DNA from: Hetaerina americana
Taxonomy: Eukaryota; Arthropoda; Insecta; Odonata; Calopterygidae
Assembly: GCA_022747635.1 (NCBI GenBank)
Contig: JAKTNV010000003.1
Coordinates: 16,399,086 to 16,463,085 of the forward strand
Direction: 5' to 3'
DNA: 64,000 bases
Shown here piece after piece: positions 44,770-57,460 of this stretch. Position numbers and translations under genes: made by a program. Within the stretch, counting starts at the first letter, position 1. Each line of letters starts with the position of its first letter. Under the pieces are notes generated by a model, which was given only the letters and a program-made list of their open reading frames with translations, had not been told where the DNA came from and searched no databases.

Positions 44770-46102
44770 CTACCTTGATCAAAAAGTTCCCGGAATAACC
44801 ACCGTGTGGCGCTCCCATCGTTCCGATTTGAGTTCTGTTTTTTTTGTTAAATTGGTACATCTGTTGTTGATATTCCCTTTAAATCTTAGTGTCATAACTT
44901 GACATTTGCAAAAGTTACGTAGCCAAGAGTACATCTATCTCTGTGTGTGTTGGCGATTTTTTACAATTGCAGAAATGGATTTAAATTTGCAACAACGAAC
45001 TTGTATTAAATTTTGCGTAAAAAACGGATTTAGTGGCGCACGGACGTTGGAAATGTTGGAAAAGTGTTTCGGCAACGATTCTCTAAAAAAAAACGGTCGT
45101 TTACCAGTGGCACGAGCGGTTCAGAAGTGGTCGTGAGTCAATCGAAGATGATGAACGCAGTGGCAGACCATCGACATCGAAAGTCGGTGAAAAAATTGAT
45201 AAAGTAAAAGAAATGTTGGTCAATAACCGCAAATTAACCATCAGAGAAATAGCGGAGGACTTGAACATTGCCTATGGATCCGCCCAAGACATTGTGGTTA
45301 ATGATTTGGGTTTCCGTCGTGTAGCAGCAAAGTTGGTGCCAAAAGACCTCAATTTCATGCAAAAAAGAGACCGTGTTGACGTCGCAAAAGACATGATTTG
45401 CGAGGCTGAATCCGATCCCACATTCATCAAAAGGATCATTACTGGAGACGAGACGTGGGTTTATGAGTACGACACGCAATCCAGACATCAGGCAAGTGAA
45501 TGGCGTTCACCAAATGAGCCGAGACCAAAAAAACCACGTCGCTTTCAATCAAAAAAGAAGGCAATGCTGACGGTTTTCATGGATTACAACGGTGTAGTGC
45601 ATCATGAATTTTTGCCAGAAGGCCAGACAGTAAACAAAGAGTATTATTTGGGCGTTATGAGACGTTTGCGTGAAGCAATTCGCCGAAAGAGACCAGAAAT
45701 GTGGGCAGAAAACTCGTGGATTTTGCACCATGATAACGCACCGTCGCACAGTGCTATCATTATTCGTAATTTTTTGACGAAAAATGCAACAAATACCATC
45801 CAACAGCCACCGAATTCACCTGATTTGGCTCCCTGTGACTTCTTTCTGTCCAATCGAGTTAAAAAACCATTACGGGGAACGCGTTTTAGCAGCCGAGAGG
45901 AAGTAATGGAAAAATCGCAGGAAGCACTGATGGACATACCGAAAACCGAATATAAAAAATGTTTCGAGGATTGGATCAAGCGCTGGCATAAGTGTGTTGC
46001 AGTCGATGGGGATTACTTTGAAGGGGACAATATAGATTTAGATGAATAAACTTGTATTTTTAATTTTCTGAATAAATTCCGGGAAATTTTTGATCAAGGT
46101 AG
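44770..46102 (+). mobile_element. mariner transposon copy 2, full length
   Basis: The element is 1333 bp with ends CTACCTTGATCAAAAAGTTC and, inverted at the 3' side, CTACCTTGATCAAAAATTTC. It is flanked by TA at 44768-44769 and 46103-46104. It matches copy 1 (22512-23691) with only scattered substitutions by eye, which suggests recent movement, and it keeps the native 3' end that copy 1 lacks. Confidence 0.95.
44975..46049 (+). pseudogene. mariner D,D34D transposase with a single-base frameshift
   Basis: The ATG at 44975 (MDLNLQQRTCIKFCVKNGF) begins a transposase that would be about 357 residues, normal for mariners. A run of nine A (45085-45093), where copy 1 has eight, shifts the frame after FGNDSLKK and causes an early stop. 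The rest of the protein is intact from about 45100. The triad GDETW, HHDNAPSH and SPDLAPCD (34-residue spacing) is complete, and the C-terminus ends GDYFEGDNIDLDE at 46049. Only this one defect is seen. It could be a true mutation or a homopolymer sequencing error. Confidence 0.92.
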
Positions 46103-46104
46103 TA

Positions 46105-46413
46105 TATCTTCCCATCGACAACCTATACTACTCTCTAAGTTTCTCAATGGGAATGTCGCGGGGTATATGCGGTAGTGCTCTGATGATGAACTTCATCTAG
46201 AACTAGATAGAATACCGCCCGCAGGATGACTACGTAATACTAGCGCGCATCCTATGGTAATGAAGTGAGCAATGACCGCGATTTATCCCAAGGACAAACT
46301 ATTACATTCCTACGGAATGCCTCTGGAACGGACATGCGAATGGGAATTCCATTTGGTAACTAGAGAATTCCCGAAAAGTGAAGAGTCAGGCGTGATGTTG
46401 TGGAATCGAGACA
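46105..46413. other. no recognisable feature
   Basis: Short spacer. A 12-bp sequence TAGAGAATTCCC at 46361-46372 recurs at 46539-46550 across the hairpin below. Confidence 0.5.
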
Positions 46414-46540
46414 TAATGAAAACTTCGTTGCAATTTTCCACAGTTAAAACTTTATTGCCGACCATCGAAACCATGGTGTATCGAAACCATGGTCGGCAAT
46501 AAAGTTTTAACTGTGGAAAATTGCAACGAAGTTTTCATTA
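46414..46540. repeat. perfect hairpin, 50-bp arms with 27-nt loop
   Basis: The arms 46414-46463 and 46491-46540 are exact reverse complements. The left arm begins TAATGAAAACTTCGTTGCAA and ends TATTGCCGACC. The loop contains ATCGAAACCAT twice as a direct repeat. Perfect arms mean a recent origin or constraint. No transposon ends or coding content are visible. The structure could come from template switching during replication, or be a hairpin RNA source. Confidence 0.93.
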
Positions 46541-48900
46541 GAGAATTCCCACCTAGTCCTGGAAATTTCTAAATATTTCCTGAGGATTACCTTGTTGGTT
46601 ATACCCTAAAACCGAAGATTGGAAGGTAATAAAGTACCTTATACCGCAGAATACAGTATACCTTTTTCATCACTTAAGTGATCGAAACTGTTCCATTAAA
46701 AATTAACTAGAATGAAATATTACCACGGATTTCTCTTTATTTCATTGATTCCATACTTCCACAAATCAATATTTCTGTTTAAATTTGTTATGCGCTGTTG
46801 ATTTTGATTGAATTTATTCTAAAAAGGAAAATGGATGCTGACAAGTCAACGTTACATAAATCAATAGTCAAAAAATGAAGTAGCACGAAAGAAAAGTGAA
46901 GAACAGCAAAACAGAGATAACGATAGAATTATGGCTTTATCCGTCACCTATATTCATTTTGGAACTTTCTGGAAGAAGCTTGCGCTCAGAAATTTCAAAA
47001 ATATATTTCGTAGATAAATTCGTCGCATAAATCGACCTTACCCAAAAAATCGATAGAATAACTCCCGACCTAATTATTTACCAGGTGGTTATAGTTTAAA
47101 TTAAGAGAGTGAAGGGACTCATTAAATTTCACTGGCACTGATTCATTATTCCGAGATAATCCACGGCAAAAAGCGATGCTTTTACTCTGATACGCTCGTA
47201 TGGTGCTCATGCAACACTTAATCAGCGGAAAATGACGAAAGAAATCATGAAAATCACGAAGCTATACATGGAATGAGTTTAATTTTTCATTAATTCTAGA
47301 AACATCAATTCGCAATTAGAATTTAAAAAATATCCTTTATTTTAACTAGCATAAAAAGGTGTAACAAAAAATCAAATGAAATACGATTTCTTTTTTTTCC
47401 CAGAGCAAACGGCTCGCAAAAGGCGGAAGAATTCCAATAAGCCACTTTCGAATTGACGTTAGGAGAGACAATTCAAGCATCGGTTTATTTTCGGAACAAT
47501 ACCGCCCCACCTTCTCCAAAAAACAGTCGAGATTAGAATTGGAAAAAAATTTACTCATGCTTGTAGAATATAAAAATAAAGTCGAACATAAAATTTACAT
47601 TAAGCTAAGAAATTCACGGTACGCGTGTGTGTGCGTGAGTGTATGTCACCAATAAACATGAATTAGCAGCTGTGAAAGCCGTTTTAAAAGCATTTTTTCC
47701 AGGATCTCACTTTCAGTATTTTGTTTGAAATATTTCAAATATGTGGACCTCAAAAACATACCATGAGGAGATGAAATTCTTGCCATGGACGACAAAAGTT
47801 ATGCAGGCTGGCAAAATTGAAATAGGGTAGGGGTTATCAATCTGTCGTTGTCAGAAAACCATAGTGATTAAAGTGCAACTACCCACGTCTCGTTAACAAC
47901 CCGAGGAAAGTGCTGAGCACAACCGGTTCAAGGTCATCCAGTAGCCAGATGGATTCCTTCCGTCGGGGTATTCCGAAAAGAAATAAATAAAGAAAATATT
48001 TTTCTTCTCGATACCGGATTTGTGGTTGGACATCTCCCACTTCCCCTTTCGCCGGACGCGCCCTCCAACAGGAACCTTCGAAAAGACTACACTGTGGATC
48101 TCTCCAAAATTTTCTCCTGTGACCCAGTGTCACGACGGCAATAGTTTCGCTATGTGCCATAAAATGCCGACGAAGGAAACTTTCAAAATCGACACAGATG
48201 GTATGATGGGACCCTTTCAAGAAAGCTGTATATAAAATGCCGTTATGGATTTCTGATGAGAAGATGCCATTCATAAAAACTGTAAAGACGTAAACAGTAA
48301 CGTTAATTTCTGCCTCATTTTGCATGCTTTTCGCGATTAATCGACTATAAGTTATCTTGATCGTTTCCCAATCACTACCTAAAAACTATTACATTTTATT
48401 CGCAGTTTGAATTATTTTCATTGCCAACCGAAGTTATATATTTCCGATGCACAAGTTAAGTGCGTACTTCATGTATACATAAGTAACACATGGAAATTGG
48501 CTATAATAATGAATATGTGGTGTTTGGCAAAATAATTTCACGTATAAATGTCTAATTATCCTTCCGATAAACTCAATTCTCACATTTTCCTCTTACATTA
48601 GTTTCATTCAGTCATTTCGAAAGTTGAAAGTCAGACACTTTAATTTAATTAAAACTCAATCAATACATATTTCAAATATAGCTATAGCGAGTGTTTTTAT
48701 GTATGCTCACAGAATGAAACAAAACTATAGATTAAGGTTATGGTTTCTTACTTCTTAATATACGCACTGGCAAGTATTACAACTAAATATCAGCTACCAT
48801 AAGTGATAAATATCTTTAATATGAATTTTGGCAGTAGATTTTTATATCCAATTGAATTATAGAAAGTAGTTCATCAAAATGGAGATTGGTTGGATAGGTG
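46541..48900. other. no supported gene
   Basis: AT-rich DNA. The 148-codon minus-strand frame at 47879-48325 has an ATG start but no recognised domain and no clear signal peptide, and it is treated as unproven. Confidence 0.4.
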
Positions 48901-48929
48901 AGAATGAAATGGATCTCTAGACGGTTCTA

Positions 48930-49005
48930 TGTATATATATATAGACGTATGTATATATACATTTATATACGTATATATATATAATATATATATATTTGGA
49001 TACAA
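48930..49005. repeat. AT-rich (TA)n / GTATATATAC simple repeat
   Basis: Imperfect alternating purine-pyrimidine tract with ACGTATGT interruptions. Open frames across it are low complexity. Confidence 0.9.
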
Positions 49006-52000
49006 AAGTTTGGAAAGAAAGAGCATAAGAGAAGAAGATGTGAGGGAAAGAAAGACTATTAATGATAGCAAGTTGAAATTGTAGGGGTATCGTGGTAGAA
49101 GAGAGAGAAAAAACAGGCCCTAAGTGGTCCGAAGAAAGAAGCAAGAGACATAATGAAAAATGAAATAATGAAAAAATACTCGAGGAAAAGAAACCAAAGA
49201 GGAGAAGGACAAATTTTAAGAAACTGCGGGATATACTGCAACAGTAACTTTTAACGCTAAATAGGAGAAGGAATTGAAATTGGCATGCGGTCCCTAGATG
49301 ACCCTAACGAAGTGAATGGAAAAAGCTCCATTTTCTTAGGACAAACAGATTCATTCATTTATTCGGAAATAGAAACTGATGAAACTTGGCAATAAACTTA
49401 GCATTCCAAAAAAAACTTTTGATAAAATCAATGATGATTTTGTGAAAACGTGAAATTAGAATAAGAGCTTAATCAGGGAGATATTAGCGACATACCGGTA
49501 GTCCAGTCTTCGCTTCCTCACTTCGCAATTTTTCCGAATCTTTTATTTCTCATAATATTTATAATTTAATATAACTTAATTAAGATAATCCAAAACGAAG
49601 AGCACAGTCAATAATTAAGAAATTGCAGAAACGGACATTAATATCTCAAAAATTAATACATGTATGTCAGGTAGCTTCCAAAGAGATTTTAAATCAGGGA
49701 TTATCTTCAAACAATGACTCGCAGCCCAAAGCACGTGAAGATGAGACGTGTTAAGAGAATTTTAACTAGCAAATTTTTCGGTCTTCAAAACCATGTCCCC
49801 AATGAATAAAAATATGAAGGGCAGAAAGCGCATCTGGAGTCACAATCAGTAGGAAATTGAAAAATATTATCATTCGGTCACAATTGAAGTAATGCTATCA
49901 ATCAACACACGAGTAGTTCTTCAAAATATAACATGTCACTCAAATAAAAAATATTTTACTTCAAAAATTTCACATTTTAAGGCAAAATTGAAAACGGAAG
50001 CAATTATACTTTGCCATACGAAATGAACTTTTCAGATCACTCTGGGCAGTATCAAGTTTGACCACTTATCGGTTAGTGAGCTAAATTATATTCCCAGCAT
50101 GGTGGATAAGCTTTTAGAATATAGAGGTCACGTTGTAATGAAAAAAAACCGGAATTTACCATCTACCTAAGATTCTCCCTCTGCACATCATTGCACATAA
50201 AAAATGATCAACCACGAAAAAAAAAGATATGGGCCACGGCTTAAACTTGGCATTCATTGATACAGACGCCAGACTATGAATACTGCAAGACGTTAAATCT
50301 TAAATTTGACCACAGCTCTTCCCTTTCAACATAAAAGCTGAATATTTTACAGTTCCTTCTTCTTATTAAAGGTAAACATATTTTAGCGACGTTAACATAT
50401 AATTAAATAAACCATGAAAATATGCAACCAAGGTATGACGCATGTCGAGTGAAAAATATTTCAATCTGGAGTTTTAAGTGCTATTTTTACTATTAATACG
50501 GCTGGAAGTAAATGTCCAATATAATCAAAATTGGTTCTTACGATAACTCCGTCGCCATTTCAGTCAGTAGGGAGGAATCGGACAAACACAATTCGCACAC
50601 CAAGTTAACGTGCAAATTTTCCTCTGCAACATGTTAAAGGATAAATATTAAGGTCCTCCGTCATGGCCGCCAAACTTTCAAATCACTCGATTTTTCCCAA
50701 ACATTTGCAATACGAATTACATGTGTCCATTAAAAGAAAACACCTGGCGACCACGACAGTAAACATGACCCTACCGCCAAATTAGAAGTCAACAGAAATG
50801 TTCACGCGGGTTATGATTGCTATAAAAAACGGCTTCACAGACCTATTACCAAATCATTTTTCATATTTAAAGTTTAAAATTTTCTTAAAATGCTGAATAA
50901 AAAACCAGCCTATGCATGAAAATTACAGATGATTGCCTTGTGGTAGTGTGGAGGATCTTGTCAACGAAAAGCACGTTTCAGATACATAAAAAATGAAATT
51001 TAAGCATGGGAAATACCTTCATTCCTGTAGGCTAGAAAAGAGGTATCGAATACGCAACGCTTTCACATGCATCATCCGTAATTTGGCAAAGCGATCAAAT
51101 TTGAGCGTTAAATGCACGGGTTTTGTTTGATTTTCATTCCAATTTACGCGGGATTCCTACCGTAATTAGACTGGGACACACTTTAAAAGAGTAATTAGCT
51201 TAAGTCATCCGGGTACTGTTAAGACATTACTTCATAAGCTATAAATTGAAACCAGCATGCATTTAATAGCAGCCAATTTAAGATGAATAACTTGACATCA
51301 ATGACTCAGTTCAAATTGTCAAAACTTGTTCCGAGGAAATGCCTCAGAAATAGAGTTATTAATGAAATTCATCTGCGGTGGACTACGCATAAACTTTTCG
51401 CATTAGAAATGAAAAAGAATAATGAAATTAACTACGCAGTTATTTTGTTTTGAACTAAATTCTGTGCGCAACCTGAGACCTTGCTTTGCATTTGAAAACG
51501 TCCTGCGCTAATTGCTACAAACGTGTTTTCGCACTATAGTCGCGCGTCGTTGGGTAAGGCAGTCAAAAATCTGTTTCCCTCAGCGGAGTTTCCTCGGTCT
51601 GACCTTGCTATTGCATCATGAACTGGAAGAGAACTAGTACTAATACAAGCAAGGGGACCATTCCTGCTCATCCATGTTTGAAATTTCAAGTCCGGGCAAA
51701 GGATAGCGGTGGTGTGTTGATCAAGGATGGATAACGATGACACGGAACGTATGCGTAGTATGAATTATACATTTGAAAAAAAGACGTTCTTGCTCCGCAT
51801 GGTATGTGAACCTCAACCGATGGGAAAAGAGGTGGTTCAGCACGGGTGAATGGCAAGAATCCCGACTCGATCGATTGAGTCGTGTGATTGATATGGGGCT
51901 AAAAACCAAAGGTCTGAGGCTTGCACGTGATAACTTAAATATCCGCATTAAACACGTCAAGAATGTCAATCTTGAGAGCAGATTAGGAGAGAAAATGGAG

Positions 52001-55000
52001 AGACGAAATAACACATGGTGTCTCATTAACTTACTCTTTTTCTCCTAGACTTCTGCCTGACCAACTTCTTCTCATGGCATACTTCCGGTTACTATTGAAT
52101 CCCTTCACTTCGTTGATGTTCGCACGGGTGAGCCGGAAGTTTATCATAACCTTTAATTTCGTGGGTAGACGAAGACCATCGATAAACTGGATCGCTGATT
52201 ATATGTTATTTTACGTTCACGGATATGTACAATAATACACTCCAATGCACACAGAGAAACGGTATTCACCGTCGAATTTTTGTTTTCATTAGTGCAAGCA
52301 CAAACAAATATCCCAATGGCCTAAATTATAAAAAATGAAGCTTAAAACGAAAAACTTTTCTTGAGAGAATATCCAAGTGATCTATTTTAACTGCTTATAA
52401 CGGTAAACAGATTTAATATCAATTTACTGTTCAAATTAAAGCCTTCCAGTGACACAGTCAGCCAGCTCTTATCACACCTTATGTTATATATTTTTATTTC
52501 TACTCGTTTCAGATAGAGGTGACGTGATTGGGAATTGACAGATTTTATACTGCACGGTGTAAACCAGGCCAGTGGGGTCCGTTGAATAAGTAGCATGGAA
52601 TACATAAGAGCTAGCGTAACCAACAATTTCTCCATTCCATATTTTATTCCTCTGACCAAGGCACAAGAAATGTCGGCATCTCATAAATGATTTCCTTAGG
52701 GGAGAGTACAAGCTAGCAAGCACTTAAATCCCTTCTCTAAACTTCACTTTTATGCGCTGCACGGGCGATCGTATGGAAAGAAAATCTTACTGTAATGACG
52801 GCACGCTTTCTCAAATATTAAACGACGAAGAAGGCCGAGGAATATTTCGACCTTTTGCCATCGGAACCGGAACGGAAATGCCAACACCAGTCTCGAAAGG
52901 CATCTCTGCATCACTCGAGCGAGGACTTAATTGAATCTTTCATCTAACACAGAAGTGACGAATGATAAAATGAGATAGGCTATTATTTTGTAGGAATGAA
53001 AGAATATGGGACATGATTCGATCAAAGCCTAACCTAGGTTTGGAAATTCCACAGACTAAGAATTAGAAAAAAATTTGATGCATGCATTTGATGGAAAAAT
53101 TAGAAATGTTGTTCACAAATTATAAAATTTTCTATTTGTTGAGAATATATAGAAGAACGAGAAAAACGTAAGTGATGAAGGAATGATGAAAACAATTTCA
53201 TAGTGAAAACAATTCCATATAAATTTTATTTAAAAAAACTTGAGTGACAAAATAATTTAATGCATGGTGATAATTATTTAGCCTGAGAATATGGAAAAAG
53301 CCAGTTATTTTATTACCAAGAATTGAAAGATTGACACTCAAATATTTTCCTACCGGACAAGGGGCTCCTTCATAAAAAATAAAAGTACGAGTCACTTGAA
53401 GCAAACAAGAATAATCATACGATTTCATTTCGCAAATTTTCACTGACTTCGATATTCCGAGCGTTCAACAATCCACTATGGGCATAAAAGAATACCCCAT
53501 TGTAATGAATATCGTACTCGTATAAAGAAATAGCACAAGAGTATCACTTGTGGCATAAAGATGCCTAAACAATGGCAGTTCATAAGATTTAGAGATTATT
53601 CCGGTAACTTAACTACTTTCTAGAAAGAATATCGTACGCCAGTATGAGTATATCACATGATTGGGATACTGCGTTTCATAAAAAAAGTCATCGCCAAAAA
53701 ATAAACCAGTTTTTCCATATTAGTTGATAATTATATGAAATATTAAACAGTACTAGCGATAAATTGTAGGTAAATTTAACATGTTAACTTAAAAAAACAC
53801 TTTAACTGATTATGCCAATTAAAAACTAGCTTTAATTTTGCTAATACGACATCCAAATGAGTAAATTACGAGTGTAATGCGCAGAGTTCAAAGTAAACGT
53901 TAAAAAATGTAATCAACTGAAATTTTAGTGACTGAGCGTAGATGCCAAACTATTGCTCATAGTATGAGATTTATCTTTGAAATTACGCTGATAACGGATA
54001 TTATGCTCAAAATTCCAAACAATCGACGACATTGTGATGACTTTACTGCCAAATAGGCAGAAGTGCATAATGATTTGACAGATTCTAGAAATAAAGATAA
54101 AGAAACAAAGTAGAGTCGAAGAGGAAAAGAAAAAACTGCGCAGCAAAGTTTAACTTTTGGGGAACGCTTTCATCCGTGATGCTACTATCAAGGAGGATAA
54201 ACAACAAGAACTGACGTAGCGCCAGCCAAACACGAGTGCTCTCCTCGTAAATGCGTGAGTCACGAAATGACCACGCAAATGCCTATTTCGGGTAACATTC
54301 CATTTGCGAGCACATCCTACAACTAAATGCACGCATCAATATTATCGATGCCAAACGTGTCTGGAAGCATAAGGTATCTGATTATGATAACTGCTATAAT
54401 CGTAGTATGTGTGACCCGCGTTCATCTCTCCACGTCAAATGTCAATACTAAATTCAGAAGGGGCGTTTTCATTTCAATTTTGATTTGAATTGAAATTTCA
54501 CCGTGTTAACTTCACCCCCACGTCAGTAGCATTGTCCAAGTGCAAATATAATTCATTAAATACTCGGGAATAATTCTGAATTGTTCCGACGACGGCATTA
54601 CTTAGATTCAGTTACCTATCACAGATAGCCTACTCTAGTAACTTCCTCAACTGTGTGTAAAGAAGCACTATTTTGAGAAAAATTGAAATTTATAGCATAC
54701 ATAAAGTGTCTCATTCACAATATACCAGCAATATGCTATGGTTCATTATTTATCAGTGCATTCTTTTCGACAATAAATCATAACGACTTTGATATTATTT
54801 GACCATTGCGACAAATAACGTTCCATCCACGACAGAATTAATGATGAACATTTAAAAACCTCGGTTTTTGAAATTACTTCCTTTTAACGGTGGTAACATC
54901 ATTGGTAAAGCAGCTGCGAATACGCCGTTGATCTCCCTGTAGTAGCTTCGAAATAATATCAAATAATAATAATACCTTAAACCTTTTTCAAGTATGTACG

Positions 55001-55440
55001 AAGCATGGAGTGAAACGCTTCAAGTGGGAACGAATGTGACTCAAAACAACCAGGGCGAAACTAGATATTATAGAGTAATGAATTTGGATAATTTACAGAT
55101 GCCCGCATACAGAAAAGGCTCAAATTAATTCCTCATATGGACTTTGAGACAATCCCTGGCAAAGATGACAAAATAGAAAATATCCACTATGGAAAGAATT
55201 TACTGATAAAATAATTTAAAATACAATCAAATTCCGTTTCGCGTATTCATAATTTTACGCAAGAAAGATGGAAAACGTGGAAGAACTCCTAACTCTAGAG
55301 TTATGCTGTGTCAAAATATAGGCGAAATAACACGCACGCTGGCAGCGATGATTCCCGCCCTGAATTCCAAAGGAGAAGGCCTGGACATGTTTATCATTAG
55401 TTCTTTTTCCCTCTCCCTACCTTGAAGGTCACCTGTGAGT
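49006..55440. other. long AT-rich stretch, no supported gene
   Basis: More than 6 kb with no transposon motif, tRNA-like sequence or convincing exon. A nearly palindromic CGACTCGATCGATTGAGTCG lies near 51867. Open frames such as 51773-52048 and 52387-52723 are short and lack family resemblance. It could be intronic. Confidence 0.45.
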
Positions 55441-55475
55441 GTGCACGCCAAAATGGTATCATTCTTTCAACTCAC

Positions 55476-55618
55476 CCCGCCCATCGTACCCCGGCACAGG
55501 TCAGGTAGAAGAGGCCGGAGACAATGCCGAGGGCAACGCCCACGGACACTCCCGCTGTCACACCGTTGGTCAAAATGGTTGATACGCTGGCTGCGGTGAC
55601 ACCAGGCACCGTCGCCAT
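55476..55618 (-). CDS. candidate first coding exon with transmembrane segment
   Basis: On the minus strand the first ATG of the open frame is at 55618 (GGGATGGCG). The 47 codons before the donor GCGGG|GTGAGT (exon end 55476) encode MATVPGVTAASVSTIL, then a ~23-residue hydrophobic segment, GVTAGVSVGVALGIVSGLF with YLTCAGV, ending in VRW. This resembles a single membrane span of a type I or III membrane protein. Third codon positions are strongly C/G-biased in otherwise AT-rich DNA. The upstream 5' sequence is GC-rich. The arrangement recalls N-termini of small vesicle or receptor membrane proteins, but I cannot assign a family. No later exon was found toward lower coordinates. Confidence 0.45.
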
Positions 55619-57460
55619 CCCGAATCGCACGAAGCAGCCTTTTGCAACAGACGGCAATGGTCCGAAACGAACATTTAACACGATGAAGGAGGGTTCAAAA
55701 ACCGCGATGTCAAGACGATTCAAGATGCACTCACTCTCTCCAAACAAGATATCCAGAGGGCACACAACAAGATATACTGGGCACACAAAGCAGCACCACC
55801 GGCCGAATCAGCACACAGCTTGAGATCACTCACGAGGGAGGGAGGTGGACGGTAGGAATACTTTTCCTTTCGCCCTCCCTCAAAGCAATTTCATAAAAGC
55901 CGACCGTGCGGGAACCTGGAGAGTTCTGAGAAGCCTCGGCAAATGGAGCGACTGCGTGCGGCGGCAGTCCGCCTTCCCTGGGGTGGGAGTGGGAGAGTGG
56001 CGAGTTGGAGGGAGAGAGAGATATTGGGAGGATAAGCAAGCATGTGTCCTACTGGTCCAAGATGTCCAGGCTTCGCCGATTACACCTCTAGCACACCCGG
56101 TGGTCCGAATGGAAATTAATTTGTGTAACACCGGCGTAGCACATCACCTGCGCACTCTTGCTGTTCTGGTCACCTCGCAAGAGACAGTCACTTAAAAGGT
56201 GCCGCGCTCATCCTCGAAGCAAGAAGCGCTTACATATAGAGTTACGAGTGCGTCTCGAAGGGAGCAGGAGAAGAATAGGGCGTGCTGGTGCTTGCGTAGG
56301 TGGGAGGTGTTGTTGTGCGGAGCGGACTGAAGCCAAGAGAACAGTGATGAGTCGGTTTGCTGGTTAGGGGCCCTCGAGGGCAGCGGTGTCCTCCTTTTTC
56401 CTCCTCCTCCTCCTATCTCTACCTCACCGATGGCGAGAGAGAGAAAGAAGAGTTGAGAGATGTTGAAGGGACGGGTCGGGGAAAGGGAGAGAGACTTTGG
56501 TGGGGGAGTGGAGCGGGTGGGAGGAGGAGAGACCGTCTTGGAGGGCGAGAGGGGCTCCAACTTCGGGAGATGGTGGGGGGTGAGAGGCGAGCGCGGAAGG
56601 GTGGGGTGGGAGGAGGGGGTGAAGAAGGAAAGCTACTCCTTAAGGAGTGAAAGATCTCCAATCTCTCCTCTCCCTCGCTCCCAGCCCTCCCCCATCTATC
56701 TTCAACTTAAAAACTCCCGTCCTATAAGCTCTCACTTGCGTTAAAAACTATCTCTCCCTTTCGGATGACTGGGACCCGCCTCCTCCTCCTGAAAGGCATT
56801 CATTCAAGTTCGTTTCACCTTCTCTCATTCTCTCCCTTGAGGAAAGGCAATTCACAAGTGCACGGGACTTCCACGCATATCACGCGCGTAGTGGCTCAGG
56901 TAAATTCCATTTTGCGGGATAATTTTCTTGAGCACCGGAACGTTTCGCGGGACTGATGGAGACATGTGACCGAGAGTAATTTCGCGTGGAGAGGCTGGCG
57001 AGCTTGGGTGGGAACAAATAAAGAGGTAAAGTTATCATGTTCGGTGGACGAATCGAGTGGAAGGAATGAGAACGGGAAATAGATGCCAATTTTTGTGCTG
57101 GCAGTACCCACCAGTATTTTAGATTTTCGTTTTATCTCATCCCCGCAGGTGCGAATCCATTTTACACGTCCACCTCCCCTTGCGTTGAACTGGCAGACTA
57201 CTGGGCGTTATGGGATCACGGGGGGAAACGATGTCGGGTGCCGAACGATTTTGGCCTCGATTTTCTTTTTGTCATCTGAATACATGCAAACATCCTGTTA
57301 CCACCTGTAAAAGCCCGACGACGGGAGTTTCGCGGGCGACGAAAGATTAAGGCGAGAGAGAATTCGGTCCGAGTACCGTTCGGCAGAACTCGACCGACTC
57401 CACCCTCGCCAACTAACATTTTTTCGCGTGCGTGAAGGAATCGACATGCTGGCTCCTCGC
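55619..57460 (-). promoter_or_regulatory. GC/CpG-rich block, possible 5' UTR and promoter region
   Basis: About 1.8 kb upstream of the candidate exon remain GC-rich, with a purine-rich plus strand at 56400-56640 (runs such as GGGAGAGAGAC and GGTGGGAGGAGGAGAG). Overlapping frames on both strands (for example 56192-56560 and 56357-56650) are composition-driven. No TATA box or initiator can be assigned with confidence. The role as promoter is inferred from position and composition only. Confidence 0.3.

Noticed and set aside
55619..55786. N-terminal extension of the 55476-55618 exon frame
   Set aside because: The extension begins at GTG; the first ATG in the frame is at 55618.
56192..56661. Overlapping 80-120-codon frames on both strands
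   Set aside because: Gly/Arg/Glu-rich on one strand and Pro/Ser-rich on the other, as expected from a purine tract rather than coding.
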